A stretch of 64,000 nucleotides of DNA from Aedes albopictus. Its lineage: Eukaryota > Arthropoda > Insecta > Diptera > Culicidae. Below the pieces are notes generated by a model. That model ran no database searches. It was not told where the DNA came from and worked only from the letters and a program-made list of their open reading frames with translations. Position numbers and translations under genes: made by a program. This document shows, in pieces, positions 55,253-64,000 of the stretch (position 1 is its first letter; each line of letters opens with the position of its first letter). The stretch is from contig NC_085137.1 of the NCBI RefSeq assembly GCF_035046485.1, positions 382,602,706 to 382,666,705 on the forward strand, in the 5' to 3' direction.

Positions 55253-56139
55253 CAATATATTAGTAAATATGTCAAATATCTACTTTTTCGCCAAGGAAAG
55301 CACCCCATTAAACCCTATCCAATTTCCAACTCCAGATATCTATGAAGTGGGCCCAGTTCTTGGACAATGGACATATTCTGAGTAGATATCTAATTAACAT
55401 TTCCTCCCCATCCCCGCTGATCGTAAGAACCTGGCCAGGTGTCGAGAGTTCGTTAAATGAAAGGTTTGTCAAGTCCCAGGCAACTTTTCTGGCTTTATCA
55501 TTGACAAGAATAGTCAATTAGCATTTGATTGTGTACAAAACTGATATTGATCATCCTGCCCCACCTAGGGTGCTCATTATGCCCCACCCCAAAAACGCAA
55601 CTAGCGATTTTATACGTTTTTAAAAACATAAAATTTTACAACATTTATAACTTTATTCGGAATTTCAACGATTAGCTTTTGTCAGTTAAGGTTCAAATGA
55701 GGATTGAACGTTAAAATTAAACATTGGTTGCACTTAATTTACTGGATTTGGTGACAAAATGCTTAAGCTGCTCATTATGCCCCGCCTACCCTACACTTCT
55801 TTGATTCTGGGCCCACAAATATTATTGATACTAAGCTAAAACCGCTTCACTTTCATTAATAAGATTTTTTTATAATATTATATTTATTCTACAGAAATGG
55901 TAGGAATTAGGTGGAGAATATTTTCGCGTTCGTGATTTTCAACTCGATTTATATATAAGTTTTAATTTTTTAAAACATAAGACTTTGAAAAACTCGCCAC
56001 AACAAACAGCATCTTGCCAAAGTTTGTTACACAAAGGAAAGCGATTCGACGTCAGTGAATTCAAACGGAAAGAAGCGGAGCCCGCAGGTAAACCATTTGC
56101 ATTTGAAGAAGTTGGATAGATTTCCTTCCACACGTTCTG

Positions 56140-56293
56140 CCCAAGTAACCACGATGTTGAAGCCTTATTGCATGCTGATATAGGGTGTATTTAGAGCAAT
56201 CATTACTTTACATGCAAACTTACCTTACCTTACCGATCAGGCTAACACCGTATATCTGCATGCAATAAGGCTACAGCACCGTGGTTACTTGGG
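56140..56293. mobile_element. MITE with CCCAAGTAACCACG ends, copy 2
   Basis: Duplicate of 54594-54747 through the tandem duplication. Confidence 0.8.
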
Positions 56294-56828
56294 TGATGCG
56301 AATCGGCGTCAACAGCAAGCTGTCCGATTTCTGACGAGATTGAAAGCTCAACGCTGAAGTTCAGAGATCTCGATTCCCAGGAGGAAATTTTCTGATTGAG
56401 ACCGGAATCCCCTGCTGAGACGACATGGCCAGTTGAGGACTTAAAATCTATTCTTGTGCAAGATCGGCAGCAGAAGATCTCTCCAAATCGCAAGAAAATA
56501 TTCCAATTTGGTGAGATCTAGCCATTTTGATTCAATAATTATTGTTTTCAGGTCAATTCAGGTGAATGCAAATTTCAATATCTTATAAGATAGTATACTA
56601 TATTTGTAAATAAGCCAAATATCTATTTTTTTGTCAAGGAAAGCACCCCATTAAATCCTATCCAATTTCCAACTCCAGATATCTATAAAGTGGGCCAAGT
56701 TCTTGGACATATTCTGAGTAGATATCTAATCAACATTTTCTCCCCATCCCCACTAATCGTAAGGACCTGGCCAGGTGTCGAGAGTTCGTTAAATGAAAGA
56801 TTTGTCAAGTCCCAGGTAATTTTTCTGG

Positions 56829-57430
56829 CGCATTAAACGTCTCTGTAGACAGCCACACCAGGATGTGTACAGTCGACAATGCTATGCTATGCTATGTTGT
56901 GCTAGAAATGTGGGAATTAAGTGGATATTAAGAGCTATAAAAAACTGGTAATAATTTTATCAACAATAAAAAAAAGAATATAGAAAGTTATGCAAAAAAC
57001 TGATAAAAATTTTATCGAAAAATGAAAAAAATAAACGCATAAACAAGTATTATAAATTGTTTCAATAAGAATTTGAAATTATTCAGTTATCTAGTGTATA
57101 ACTGACACTGAGGTAGATTACAAGTGATCGGCGTTAAGTCAGACCAGACCATCTGTTTTTCAATGATATCGAGAAAATGTCCTGTAAGCACTTGAAATTT
57201 AATTCTCTGGCATTATTTTCAAAAATACTATTATTATTTTATGTAATGACACATCTGCATCAAAATAACGTCGAAAAGTTCAAGTTTAAAAAATTCTTTT
57301 GCTTATCTCCACCTGCCCGAAAAATCGCGTAGTCCATTCTGACTGAACGCCGACCAAGTGATAGTCGAAATATGCGTATCTGTCAAAGGGTAAGCTTTAG
57401 AGGGGGTTTGAAAAGTCGGTATAAGGTACT
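56829..57430. other. Unassigned DNA downstream of the Yellow-family gene
   Basis: No element or gene recognised; a GCTATGCTATG run lies near 56880-56895. Confidence 0.4.
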
Positions 57431-57432
57431 TA

Positions 57433-57454
57433 TTTATTCTTTTTATGATTTATT
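57433..57454 (-). terminator. Poly(A) signals of the Yellow-family gene
   Basis: Two AATAAA hexamers on the minus strand (57438-57433 and 57454-57449), 114-135 bases past the stop codon. Confidence 0.7.
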
Positions 57455-57567
57455 GTATCTTACTTGGGATCTATGTACTACTTATCCTAAACACTATCAC
57501 AACGTGAGTGCTGCTCTTTTAACAACTGCATTGTAGTTAATGAGTTATACTCCAAAGCACAATATGT

Positions 57568-58745
57568 TCAACAAGCAGTTCCATCCAGCAGCGAGATTTG
57601 ATGCAGCGTACCACATCCAGCCTTTTCCTCCATGTAACCGGGGAAATCCGATTCCAGTATGAGGAAGCGGTTGATCTCGTGGTCTGGGAACACATCCGTT
57701 GCGTACAATCCCTCGCTACTCTTGAACACCAGTTTGAAGTTGGATTTCTTCAGACACTGCTTCGTGTCCCAGAAGAAAACATTGCTGTCGCCTTCCTCCC
57801 GGAAAAATACCCCCGTGGCTCCGTCCGATCCTATGTAAATGTAGGAACCGGGCTTTTCTCCAATATCTGGAAAATATAAGGTTTTGATGAGATCCATAGC
57901 TTGATGTTTGTATTAAAATTACCTTCAATATTACCACCATGTCCTTTCCGTAGGTGATCAGTGCGGATAGCGAATAGTCTTCGTCCGCCGAGATAGGTGA
58001 AATAGAGCTTCGTACCTTCCTTGTGATATGACAAGAAAATGTACAAAACATCTCGGAAGCGACAACCATGATGAACGGCTTTCGGCAGAACTACCCGATA
58101 ACCGCGACCTCCGGATACATCATAAACGATAATGGCATTGTTTCCAGCATCGCTGATGTACACGAAGCATTGGCCACCCTTCAGGCATTCGACCTGCATG
58201 TACTGAAGACGAGACTTTTCAGTAACGTACCTGGCCAGGTTGATCGTTTTCATCTTTTTGTTTGTTTTGGATTCATAGACTACGATCTTGGCTGGGCATC
58301 TTTGAATGGGACTCCTCAATGCGTTGAGTATTCCACTATCCAGGACCCATACGAAGTCACCGGTGGCGTAGATATCAATAACCGACTGCAGCGAATTGCA
58401 GTTGTTCTCTTCCTGTTCGGTCCAACACGGGAATGGTTCAAACTTCACATCACAACCCCTCTTCGTAGCGTAAATTTGCCCCAGGGTTATCGGAATGCTA
58501 TTCCGGTATCGAGGCATCGCGCAAAGGGTCTTATCGCCACTTCTTGCGCAAGCCATTGCGATGATATCCTTCGGAGTGTACTTCGCAGCAGCCTTAACCA
58601 ATCGTTTTGTCGTTGGACATGGCCACTCGATGCGGCCACCCTCCCAGGTGTAGATCGCATTTGAATTATTCGCGAACGCCGTAACGGTGGTCACCGTCAG
58701 TAGGGCCACGAGTGCAGCCAACAGCCAAAGTATATTATCTCGCAT
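57568..58745 (-). CDS. Yellow / major royal jelly family protein, probably yellow-g/g2 type
   Basis: Two coding exons, 58745-57923 (274 codons plus one base) and 57866-57568, joined over a 56-bp GT-AG intron with acceptor TTATATTTTCCAG; total 373 residues. Residues 1-24 form a signal peptide (hydrophobic LWLLAALVALLTV), so the protein is secreted. Family landmarks: GGRIEWPCPT (36-45), AMPRYRNSIPITLG (76-89), PFPCW (104-108), SLQSVIDI and FVWVLDSGIL (118-140), RCPAKIVVY (149-157), YISDAGNNAIIVYD (196-209), and in exon 2 GSDGATGVFFR, QCLK and CGTLHQ. This is the beta-propeller family that includes cuticle and eggshell proteins and some dopachrome-converting members. The PCW-EE-NC spacing and LDSGILN-RCP segment look most like yellow-g/g2, whose products are needed for the eggshell in flies and mosquitoes; that subgroup call is from memory. 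No frameshift or missing conserved block is seen. Confidence 0.93.
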
Positions 58746-58814
58746 CTGTACAGGTTGAGTTGGATTAGTACCGAATTCCTAAAACAGTTGACTACAATGT
58801 CAATTCGCACTCAC
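58746..58814 (-). other. Intron in the 5' UTR of the Yellow-family gene
   Basis: Donor AAAAAG|GTGAGTG, acceptor CTGTACAG directly before the ATG, and a textbook branch site TACTAAT at 58770-58764. The ATG is thus the first three bases of exon 2. Confidence 0.8.
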
Positions 58815-58871
58815 CTTTTTGGGTGGTTCGCAATCAAATTGTAACGAACACACCCTCTGATTTACACTGTA
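58815..58871 (-). other. Noncoding first exon of the Yellow-family gene
   Basis: Runs from a start about 25-30 bases below the TATA box (near 58871, ATACAGTG context) to the donor at 58815. The exact start is inferred. Confidence 0.55.
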
Positions 58872-58895
58872 TGAACCCGTCTGCAATCAGCAGCC

Positions 58896-58901
58896 TTTAT
58901 A
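58896..58901 (-). promoter_or_regulatory. TATA box of the Yellow-family gene
   Basis: TATAAA (in GTTATAAAGGC) on the minus strand, correctly spaced from the first exon. A strong TATA promoter suits a gene switched on in a narrow stage or tissue. Confidence 0.75.
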
Positions 58902-58919
58902 ACTTGTCGAAGAAAGTAA

Positions 58920-59329
58920 CAACAACGCTTTGCTCGAACGAAGAAGTGTTTGTTCTTCAGAACATTCATCAATGCCAAACATTTAGCCGCGACAGTCTGC
59001 AGAGCATCTACGATTGACCTTTCCAACTAAAAGCTGAAAAAGAGTTCGGTCAGTGGAACACGTGCCAAACACAATGTTGTGCAAATACGTGGCTGAATGA
59101 CCCACAGGTTGAGTCCAATAATGTCTGCCATGGACTGTTGCGCAAATCTGGACTTGTTTATGTCCTTTTTTGTGATTACGCAAGAATTCAACCGTACAAA
59201 TTACGACATATTGAGGAAAACGTGAAATTATTGCATCATGTAAACCATGATACGCAAGAGAGAACTGTTGTAACCTGAACACATGCCTTATACAAGCAAG
59301 TTTTTGATCTTAATTACGTTTTAGCGTGG
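58920..59329 (-). promoter_or_regulatory. Upstream region of the Yellow-family gene
   Basis: About 400 bp with no recognised repeat before the minisatellite starts; likely holds the proximal control elements. No specific factor site is claimed. Confidence 0.35.
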
Positions 59330-60360
59330 TTTCGGAGGATCTTCAGGTTTGTTGATCGATGGATTCCTGAAGAAATAATCTCGATTCCCTGAAAAATTCT
59401 CGGGAGAAATCCCTGTATGAATACTGGGAAAAAATCCCTAAAACTAAAGAAACCCATATAAAGGAAATGGAGTTCCTTTGAATTTCCTGGTGAAATCCTT
59501 GGAAGAATCCAGGGAAAGATTTTGGAAACAATCCTAGAGTAATTCCTGAAGAAACCCCAGAAGAACCCCCCCCCTTTCCGAGTATCTGGAAAAATCTCTA
59601 TTTAACCCGGGAGTGGTCGCGTCGTGTACTGAGTACACGCACCATGAAAAATGCACGCATGTGGTACACAGCGTGAGCGCGGCGTCGCTGCAGGTAATCA
59701 AAGACGCGACTGCTCGAGGGTTAAATTCTTCTATTTTTTTGAAGAATCCCTGAAAGAATATTTCAAGGAATCTCTACAGAAATTCCTGAAACTGGAGGAA
59801 ATTCCAAGAAAAATGCCTGAAGGAGTAAGCAAAGGACACTCCCTGGAGGAATTGCAGAAGTAATTCTCTCCCTGAAAGAATTTCGGTTGGAACCTCTGGA
59901 GGGATCCCTAAAGGGTTTCCGTGAGGGATTCCCGTAAAAAACGACTGAAGAATTTCACGACGGAATCACTGGGAAGATTCCCGAAAAAATCTCTAGTGGA
60001 AGGAATTTCTAAAGGGATCCATAAAGGCATTCTGTATGAATATTCACAGGAATCCTTGGTGGAAGAATTTCTTGAGCAACCTTTTGAGGAATTCCTGGAA
60101 TCCGTTGAAAAAAATCCGGGGAATAACTGAAAAAAATAATGCGAAGGTGAATTCCAGAAGGAGAAATGCTTGAATAAATTTCTGAGGAAATTCCAGAAAG
60201 AATCTCTGGAACAAAAAACGCTCATAAAATTTTCGGATAAATTCTTGAAAAAGAATCCCAGGACAAACCATGAGGGAATTCCCTATGCTGTGGGAATTTC
60301 CGTGAGGAAATCCCCATAGAAATAGCTAGAGAAATTGTCAGAAGAATCCTTCCAGTGAGT
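59330..60360 (-). repeat. Degenerate GGAATTCC-type minisatellite, inverse of the 39.8 kb array
   Basis: Units such as GAATTCCTGAAGAAA and GGAATTCCTGG, loosely 15 bp, interrupted by a TTAA MITE (59606-59720). ORFs across it are artefacts. Confidence 0.85.
59606..59720. mobile_element. Small TTAA-flanked MITE (CCCGGGAGTGGTCGCGTC ends)
   Basis: 115 bp, inverted ends CCCGGGAGTGGTCGCGTC / CCCTCGAGCAGTCGCGTC, TTAA at 59602-59605 and 59721-59724, and an internal palindrome CGTGTACTGAGTACACG. It is GC-rich against an AT-rich setting. Confidence 0.85.
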
Positions 60361-60384
60361 AAGAGAAGTCCCCATCTAGCCTGA

Positions 60385-61205
60385 ATTTCACTTGCATATC
60401 TCACTAAAATCGTGCCTGAAGTTACTTTGTACAACGTGGTGGTGAAATTCGAAATAGTGGACAATTTGGCCTTCCTATCGGCATGAAGTTCGTGCAGTAT
60501 CTCACTAAATTCGTACCGGAAGTAAGTATGTGGCGCTAGGACATGGTAGTGACGTTCGGAACTGAAAGTGCTCATAGTCCTGAACAAATTTGCCGAAATT
60601 AGTACCGTGTGATATGTCTCACCAAAGTCATATCCGAAGTAACTATGCCCACTAGCGCCACGTGATGGTGAAATTCGGAACTGTGTTCTTCATAACCTGG
60701 AAGTACTCACAGTCCTGAACAACTTTGCCGAAGATCGTACCTTTATATCGGGCACCAATCTCGTGATATGCAGATATCTAAAGTCATATCGGAATTCACT
60801 TTGTACACTAGTGCCACGTGGTGGTGAGATTCGGAACTATGATCTTCATGACCTAGAAGTACTCGTAGTCCTGGACAACTTTGCCAAGAATCGAACTTTT
60901 CCATCTGGCTTCAATCTTGTGATATATCTCTCCAAAGTCGTACCGGATGTCACTATGTCCACTAGCGCCACGTGGTGGTAAAATTCAGAACTATGCTCTT
61001 CATAACCTTGAAGTACTCGTAGTTCTGAACAACTTTGCCGACGATCGTTCCTTCCTATGTGGCTTCAATTTCGAGACACTTCTCTCCGAAATCATAACGG
61101 AAGTCACTATGTACACTAGCGCCACGTGGTGGTAAAATTCGAAACTATGAAATCCACCATCAGAAGTGGTTGTTGTTCTTAACAACTTTGCCGAAGACAG
61201 AATGT
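60385..61205 (+). repeat. About 155-bp tandem repeat, five to six copies
   Basis: Units are marked by GCGCCACGTGGTGGTRAAATTC at about 60431 (diverged), 60532 (diverged), 60656, 60813, 60967 and 61121, each followed by GAACAACTTTGCCGA and a CTCTCCRAARTCATA segment. The CCACGTGG core is an E-box palindrome. Confidence 0.88.
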
Positions 61206-61469
61206 TGCTATCTTGTCGGGTTTCCGAGAGACAAGCTACAAAGACATGGTAACAAAACCAAACCGGAAGAAGTTAAAAATTTGGAACTATCAAATGTATT
61301 CGCCTGGTTCTCATCGAAAGCGGCATGAAATTCTAATCGGCTTTCACTACACCTTTCTAGGATATTGTAGGATTCCGATAACGTAAAAAAATTGAAATTT
61401 GATTCACTAACTACTGCGATGAGGATGTGCAAAAAATAGTTACATTTTTTTTGCCAGTCGGTACTTTAA

Positions 61470-61568
61470 CCCTTCGGAGACGGATGGGTTATATGTGGCC
61501 AGCCGAGAAAACGTGTTCTAGACCAGCGAGGATGCATCCAGAAAGGTGAAAATTCCGTCTCCAAAGGG
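61470..61568. mobile_element. Small TTAA-flanked MITE (CCCTTYGGAGACGGA ends)
   Basis: 99 bp, TTAA at 61466-61469 and 61569-61572. Ends resemble those of the 2.56 kb element at 26821-29382. Confidence 0.82.
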
Positions 61569-61869
61569 TTAAGTTACAAAAACCCTGTTGGTATCAGCAG
61601 AGTGTTAATGTTGACCAAACTAATCTTTTGGAGTTTACTCTTTCATTGAACAGCGTCCAAAATTTCCGTGACACCTTGGCCTGGGAGGACGTAGTAGTCT
61701 CTACTCTTTTGGCGACGGTTTATTATTGAAAAGTTGTTGAACCTGGAATTCTTAAGATCTTTTGGATTCAAATGACGTAAAAAGAGAAACCTCTGAGTTC
61801 GAGGCAAAAATATTGAGCAATCGCCTCAAAATTAAATTTTCGAGTAGGTAATAAAAAGGTGTTTTTACT

Positions 61870-64000
61870 TCGTCCAGATCATCATAGGAGACCTAAACGC
61901 TCAGATAGGCAAGGAGGAGGAATTCAGACCGACGATTGGAAAGTTCAGCGCCCACCTCATCGATTTCGCTGCCTCAAAAACATGGCCATTCGTAGCACCT
62001 TCTTCCAGCATAGCCTCCCGTATCGGTACACCTGGAGATCACCACAACAAACGGAATCGCAAATCGATCACGTTCTGATGATGGACGGCACTTCTCCGAC
62101 ATTACCGATGTCAGGACCTATCGTGGCGCTAATATCGAATCTGATCACTACCTGGTGATGGTTAAACTGCGCCCAAAACTCTCCGTGATTAACAATGTAC
62201 AGTACCGGCGGCCGCCCCGGTGCGATCTAGAGCGACTGAAGCAACCGGATGTCGCCACCGCATATGCGCAGAATCTCGAGCCCGGACAAGGGTGGGCTCG
62301 ATGTGGCCCCTCTAGAGGACTGTTTTACGAAACTGTTTCGTGGTGGCTTGTCAGTTTTGACAAAAATAAAACACTATTTATGTTATTTTGTCCGACGTTT
62401 CGGTGTTCTCGTCCAGTGTGGTTCGGTAGAACCTGTAACTGTCGATTTGGTTCGAATTTTCCCGCACAATCGCAGCCAAATTGGATGCCCTATCGGGGGA
62501 AACTCGTTCCGAAAATTAGCACTCCGGAATATAGAACCTACTTCGAAAACGATCACCATTGCTTTCCTTTTTGTCAAGACTGACAAGCCACCACGAAACA
62601 GCCTCTAGAGGACTGCTGGAGTACAGTTAAAGCAGCCATCAACGACGCAGCCGAATGCACTATCGGGTACGTAGAACGGAGTCGACGAAACGATTGGTTC
62701 GACGAGGAGTGCAAAGCGGTCCTGAAGGAGAAGGACGCAGCGCGGGCGGTAATGCTGCAGCATGGAATCCGACAGAATGTGGAGCGATACAGACAGAAGC
62801 GGAAGCAGCAGACCCGTCTCTTCCGGGAGAAAAAGCGCCGCCTGGAAGAAGCGGAGTGCGAGGAAATGGAACTGCTGTGCCGTTCACAAGAAACACGTAA
62901 GTTCTACCAGAAGTTCAACGCATCCCGCAAAGGCTACGTGCCGTAAGCCGAAAGTTGCAGGGATAAGGATGGGAGCCTCCTGACGGACAAACGTGAGGTG
63001 ATCGAAAGGTGGAAGCAGCACTTCGACGAGCACCTGAAAGGCGAAGAGAATGTAGGCACGGGAGATCAAGGCAGCGAAGGAAATGGCTATGTTGGTGCAG
63101 CAGAGGACGGGAACGAACCATCTCCCACGCTGAAGGAAGTTAAGGATGCCATCCACTAGCTCAAACACAACAAAGCGACTGGTAAGGACGGTATCGCAGC
63201 AGAACTCAACAAGATGGGCCCGGAAAAGTTGGCCACCTGTCTGCACCAGTTAGTAGTCAAGATCTGGGAAACCGAACCGGTAGCTGGAGAAGTGGAAGGA
63301 AGGGATAATTTGTCCCATCCACAAGAAAGGCGACAAGTAAATGTGTAAGAACTTTCGAGTGATCACTATTTTGAATGCCGCCTACAAAGTGCTATCCCAG
63401 ATCATCTTCCGTCGTCTTTCACCTAAAGTAAATGAGTTCGTGAGAAGTTACCAAGCCGGTTTCATCGACGACCGATCGACAACAGACCTGATCTTCACTG
63501 GACGGCAAATCCTCCTGAAATGCCGTGAATACAAGGTCCCAAAGACCTCAAGACGGCATACGACAGTATCGACCGCATAGAGCTATGGAAAATCATGGAC
63601 GAGAACAGCTTTCTCGGGAAGCTTACCAGACTGATAAGAGCAACGATGGACGGTGTGCAGAACAGCGTAAGGATTTCGGTGAACTATCCAGTTCATTCGA
63701 ATCTCGACGGGGACTACGACAAGGTGATGGACTTTCCTACCTACTCTTCAACATCGCCCTGGAAGGTGTTATGCGACGAGCCGGAGTACGATCTTCACGA
63801 AATCCGGCCAATTTGTCTGTTTTGCGGATGATATGGATATTATTGCTAGAACATTTGGAACGGTGGCAGAACTGTACACCATTGAAACGTCGGGCGTAAG
63901 AAAGATACTTTCGTTTTAATCGCTTCATAGACTGAAAGCCGAAAAATCCCCTGTGAACTGTACACCCTGAAACGTGAAGCAGCAAAGGTCGGACTGGTGG
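61870..64000 (+). pseudogene. Decayed RTE-clade LINE, truncated by the right window edge
   Basis: Plus-strand, frameshifted relative of 18051-22156. Endonuclease text VIIGDLNAQIGKEEEFRPTIG and TESQIDHVLM (61870-62160), linker CDLERLKQPDVATAYAQNLE, EECKAVLKEKDAARAVM and FREKKRRLEEAE (62220-62950), then RT text FRVITILNAAYKVLSQI, YQAGFIDDRSTTD, LRQGDGLSYLLFNIALEG and ADDMDIIAR-equivalent frames (63340-63860). It begins abruptly inside the endonuclease, so it is 5' truncated. A 279-bp insertion lies at 62323-62601. Confidence 0.85.
62323..62601. mobile_element. Insertion in the RTE remnant with 14-bp flanking duplication
   Basis: Direct repeats CCTCTAGAGGACTG at 62309-62322 and 62602-62615 bracket 279 bp. 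The right end CCACCACGAAACAG is the inverse of CTGTTTCGTGGTGG found 10 bp in from the left end, and the inverted match extends over about 33 bp through TTGACAAA. The sequence APLEDCW is restored if the insert and one repeat copy are removed, which confirms it as an insertion. Superfamily unknown; a 14-bp duplication is unusual for a TIR element. Confidence 0.75.

Larger units (their letters stand above)
53944..56828 (+). repeat. Tandem segmental duplication, about 1.55 kb unit
   Basis: 53944-55491 and 55492-56828 are direct copies; the junction is at GCTTTATCATTGACAAG. Divergence is low but visible (single changes, small indels). The first copy has about 210 bp more, owing to a foldback element at about 55039-55252. 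Each copy contains the same 64-codon minus-strand ORF (54393-54587, 55939-56133), which has no recognised domain. Confidence 0.92.

Noticed and set aside
57867..57897. ATG at 57897 as start of a separate small gene (109 codons)
   Set aside because: It lies in the 56-bp intron of the Yellow-family gene; the splice restores a continuous family protein.
58068..58664. 198-codon plus-strand ORF
   Set aside because: Antisense shadow of the Yellow-family coding exon.

Overview
This window looks like nuclear DNA of a culicine mosquito, most likely Aedes. It is AT-rich, almost free of host genes, and packed with nested transposable elements of the kinds typical of that genus: RTE (JAM-like), LOA (Lian-like) and CR1/Jockey-group LINEs, plus many MITEs with TA, TAA, TTAA, 4-bp and 8-bp target duplications. 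It also has compact 56-69 bp introns in a Yellow-family gene. The species call is inference; no database was searched.

Host genes: only two are well supported, both on the minus strand. (1) A complete Yellow/major-royal-jelly-family gene at 57568-58871 has a TATA box, a noncoding first exon, two short introns, a signal peptide and poly(A) signals; it is probably of the yellow-g/g2 (eggshell) type. (2) A first coding exon at 29549-29727 has a good GTAAGT donor, and the rest of its gene lies outside what I can see. A possible exon-like GC-rich scrap lies at 35612-35705.

Layout: 1-3762 LINE running in from the left edge, nearly intact but frameshifted in a T7 run; 4130-4960 LOA remnant; 5271-7088 TIR element holding a hAT-type foldback MITE; 8686-8954 MITE with 4-bp duplication; 10021-13002 nested TIR element; 13650-16337 LOA remnant holding a TA MITE which itself holds a hAT MITE; 16812-22767 large foldback element holding a second foldback and a 4.1 kb RTE, which in turn holds a Harbinger-type and a hAT-type MITE; 25550-26604 more MITEs; 26821-29382 a TTAA-flanked element whose inside is tandem repeats; 29.5-30.7 kb first exon and upstream region; 31.2-35.1 kb LOA and RTE remnants; 36.5-41.9 kb MITEs, a GGAATTCC-type minisatellite and SINE-like sequence.

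The most striking object is at 42692-53092: a 10.4 kb LTR element on the minus strand. It has two 482-bp LTRs that look identical, a CCCAC target duplication, a tRNA-Ser-type primer binding site and a polypurine tract, but no recognisable gag or pol. Its body is mostly two satellite arrays: about 2.3 kb of a 23/46-bp repeat and about 5.1 kb of a 144/147-bp repeat with higher-order structure. It sits inside a MITE whose other copy in the window gives the empty-site sequence. A TA-flanked element and a 1.55 kb tandem duplication follow (53304-56828), then the Yellow gene, a second minisatellite, a 154-bp tandem repeat, small TTAA MITEs, and a decayed RTE running off the right edge.

Overall the window is a datable stack of insertions, because several elements have paralogous uninterrupted copies within the same 64 kb.
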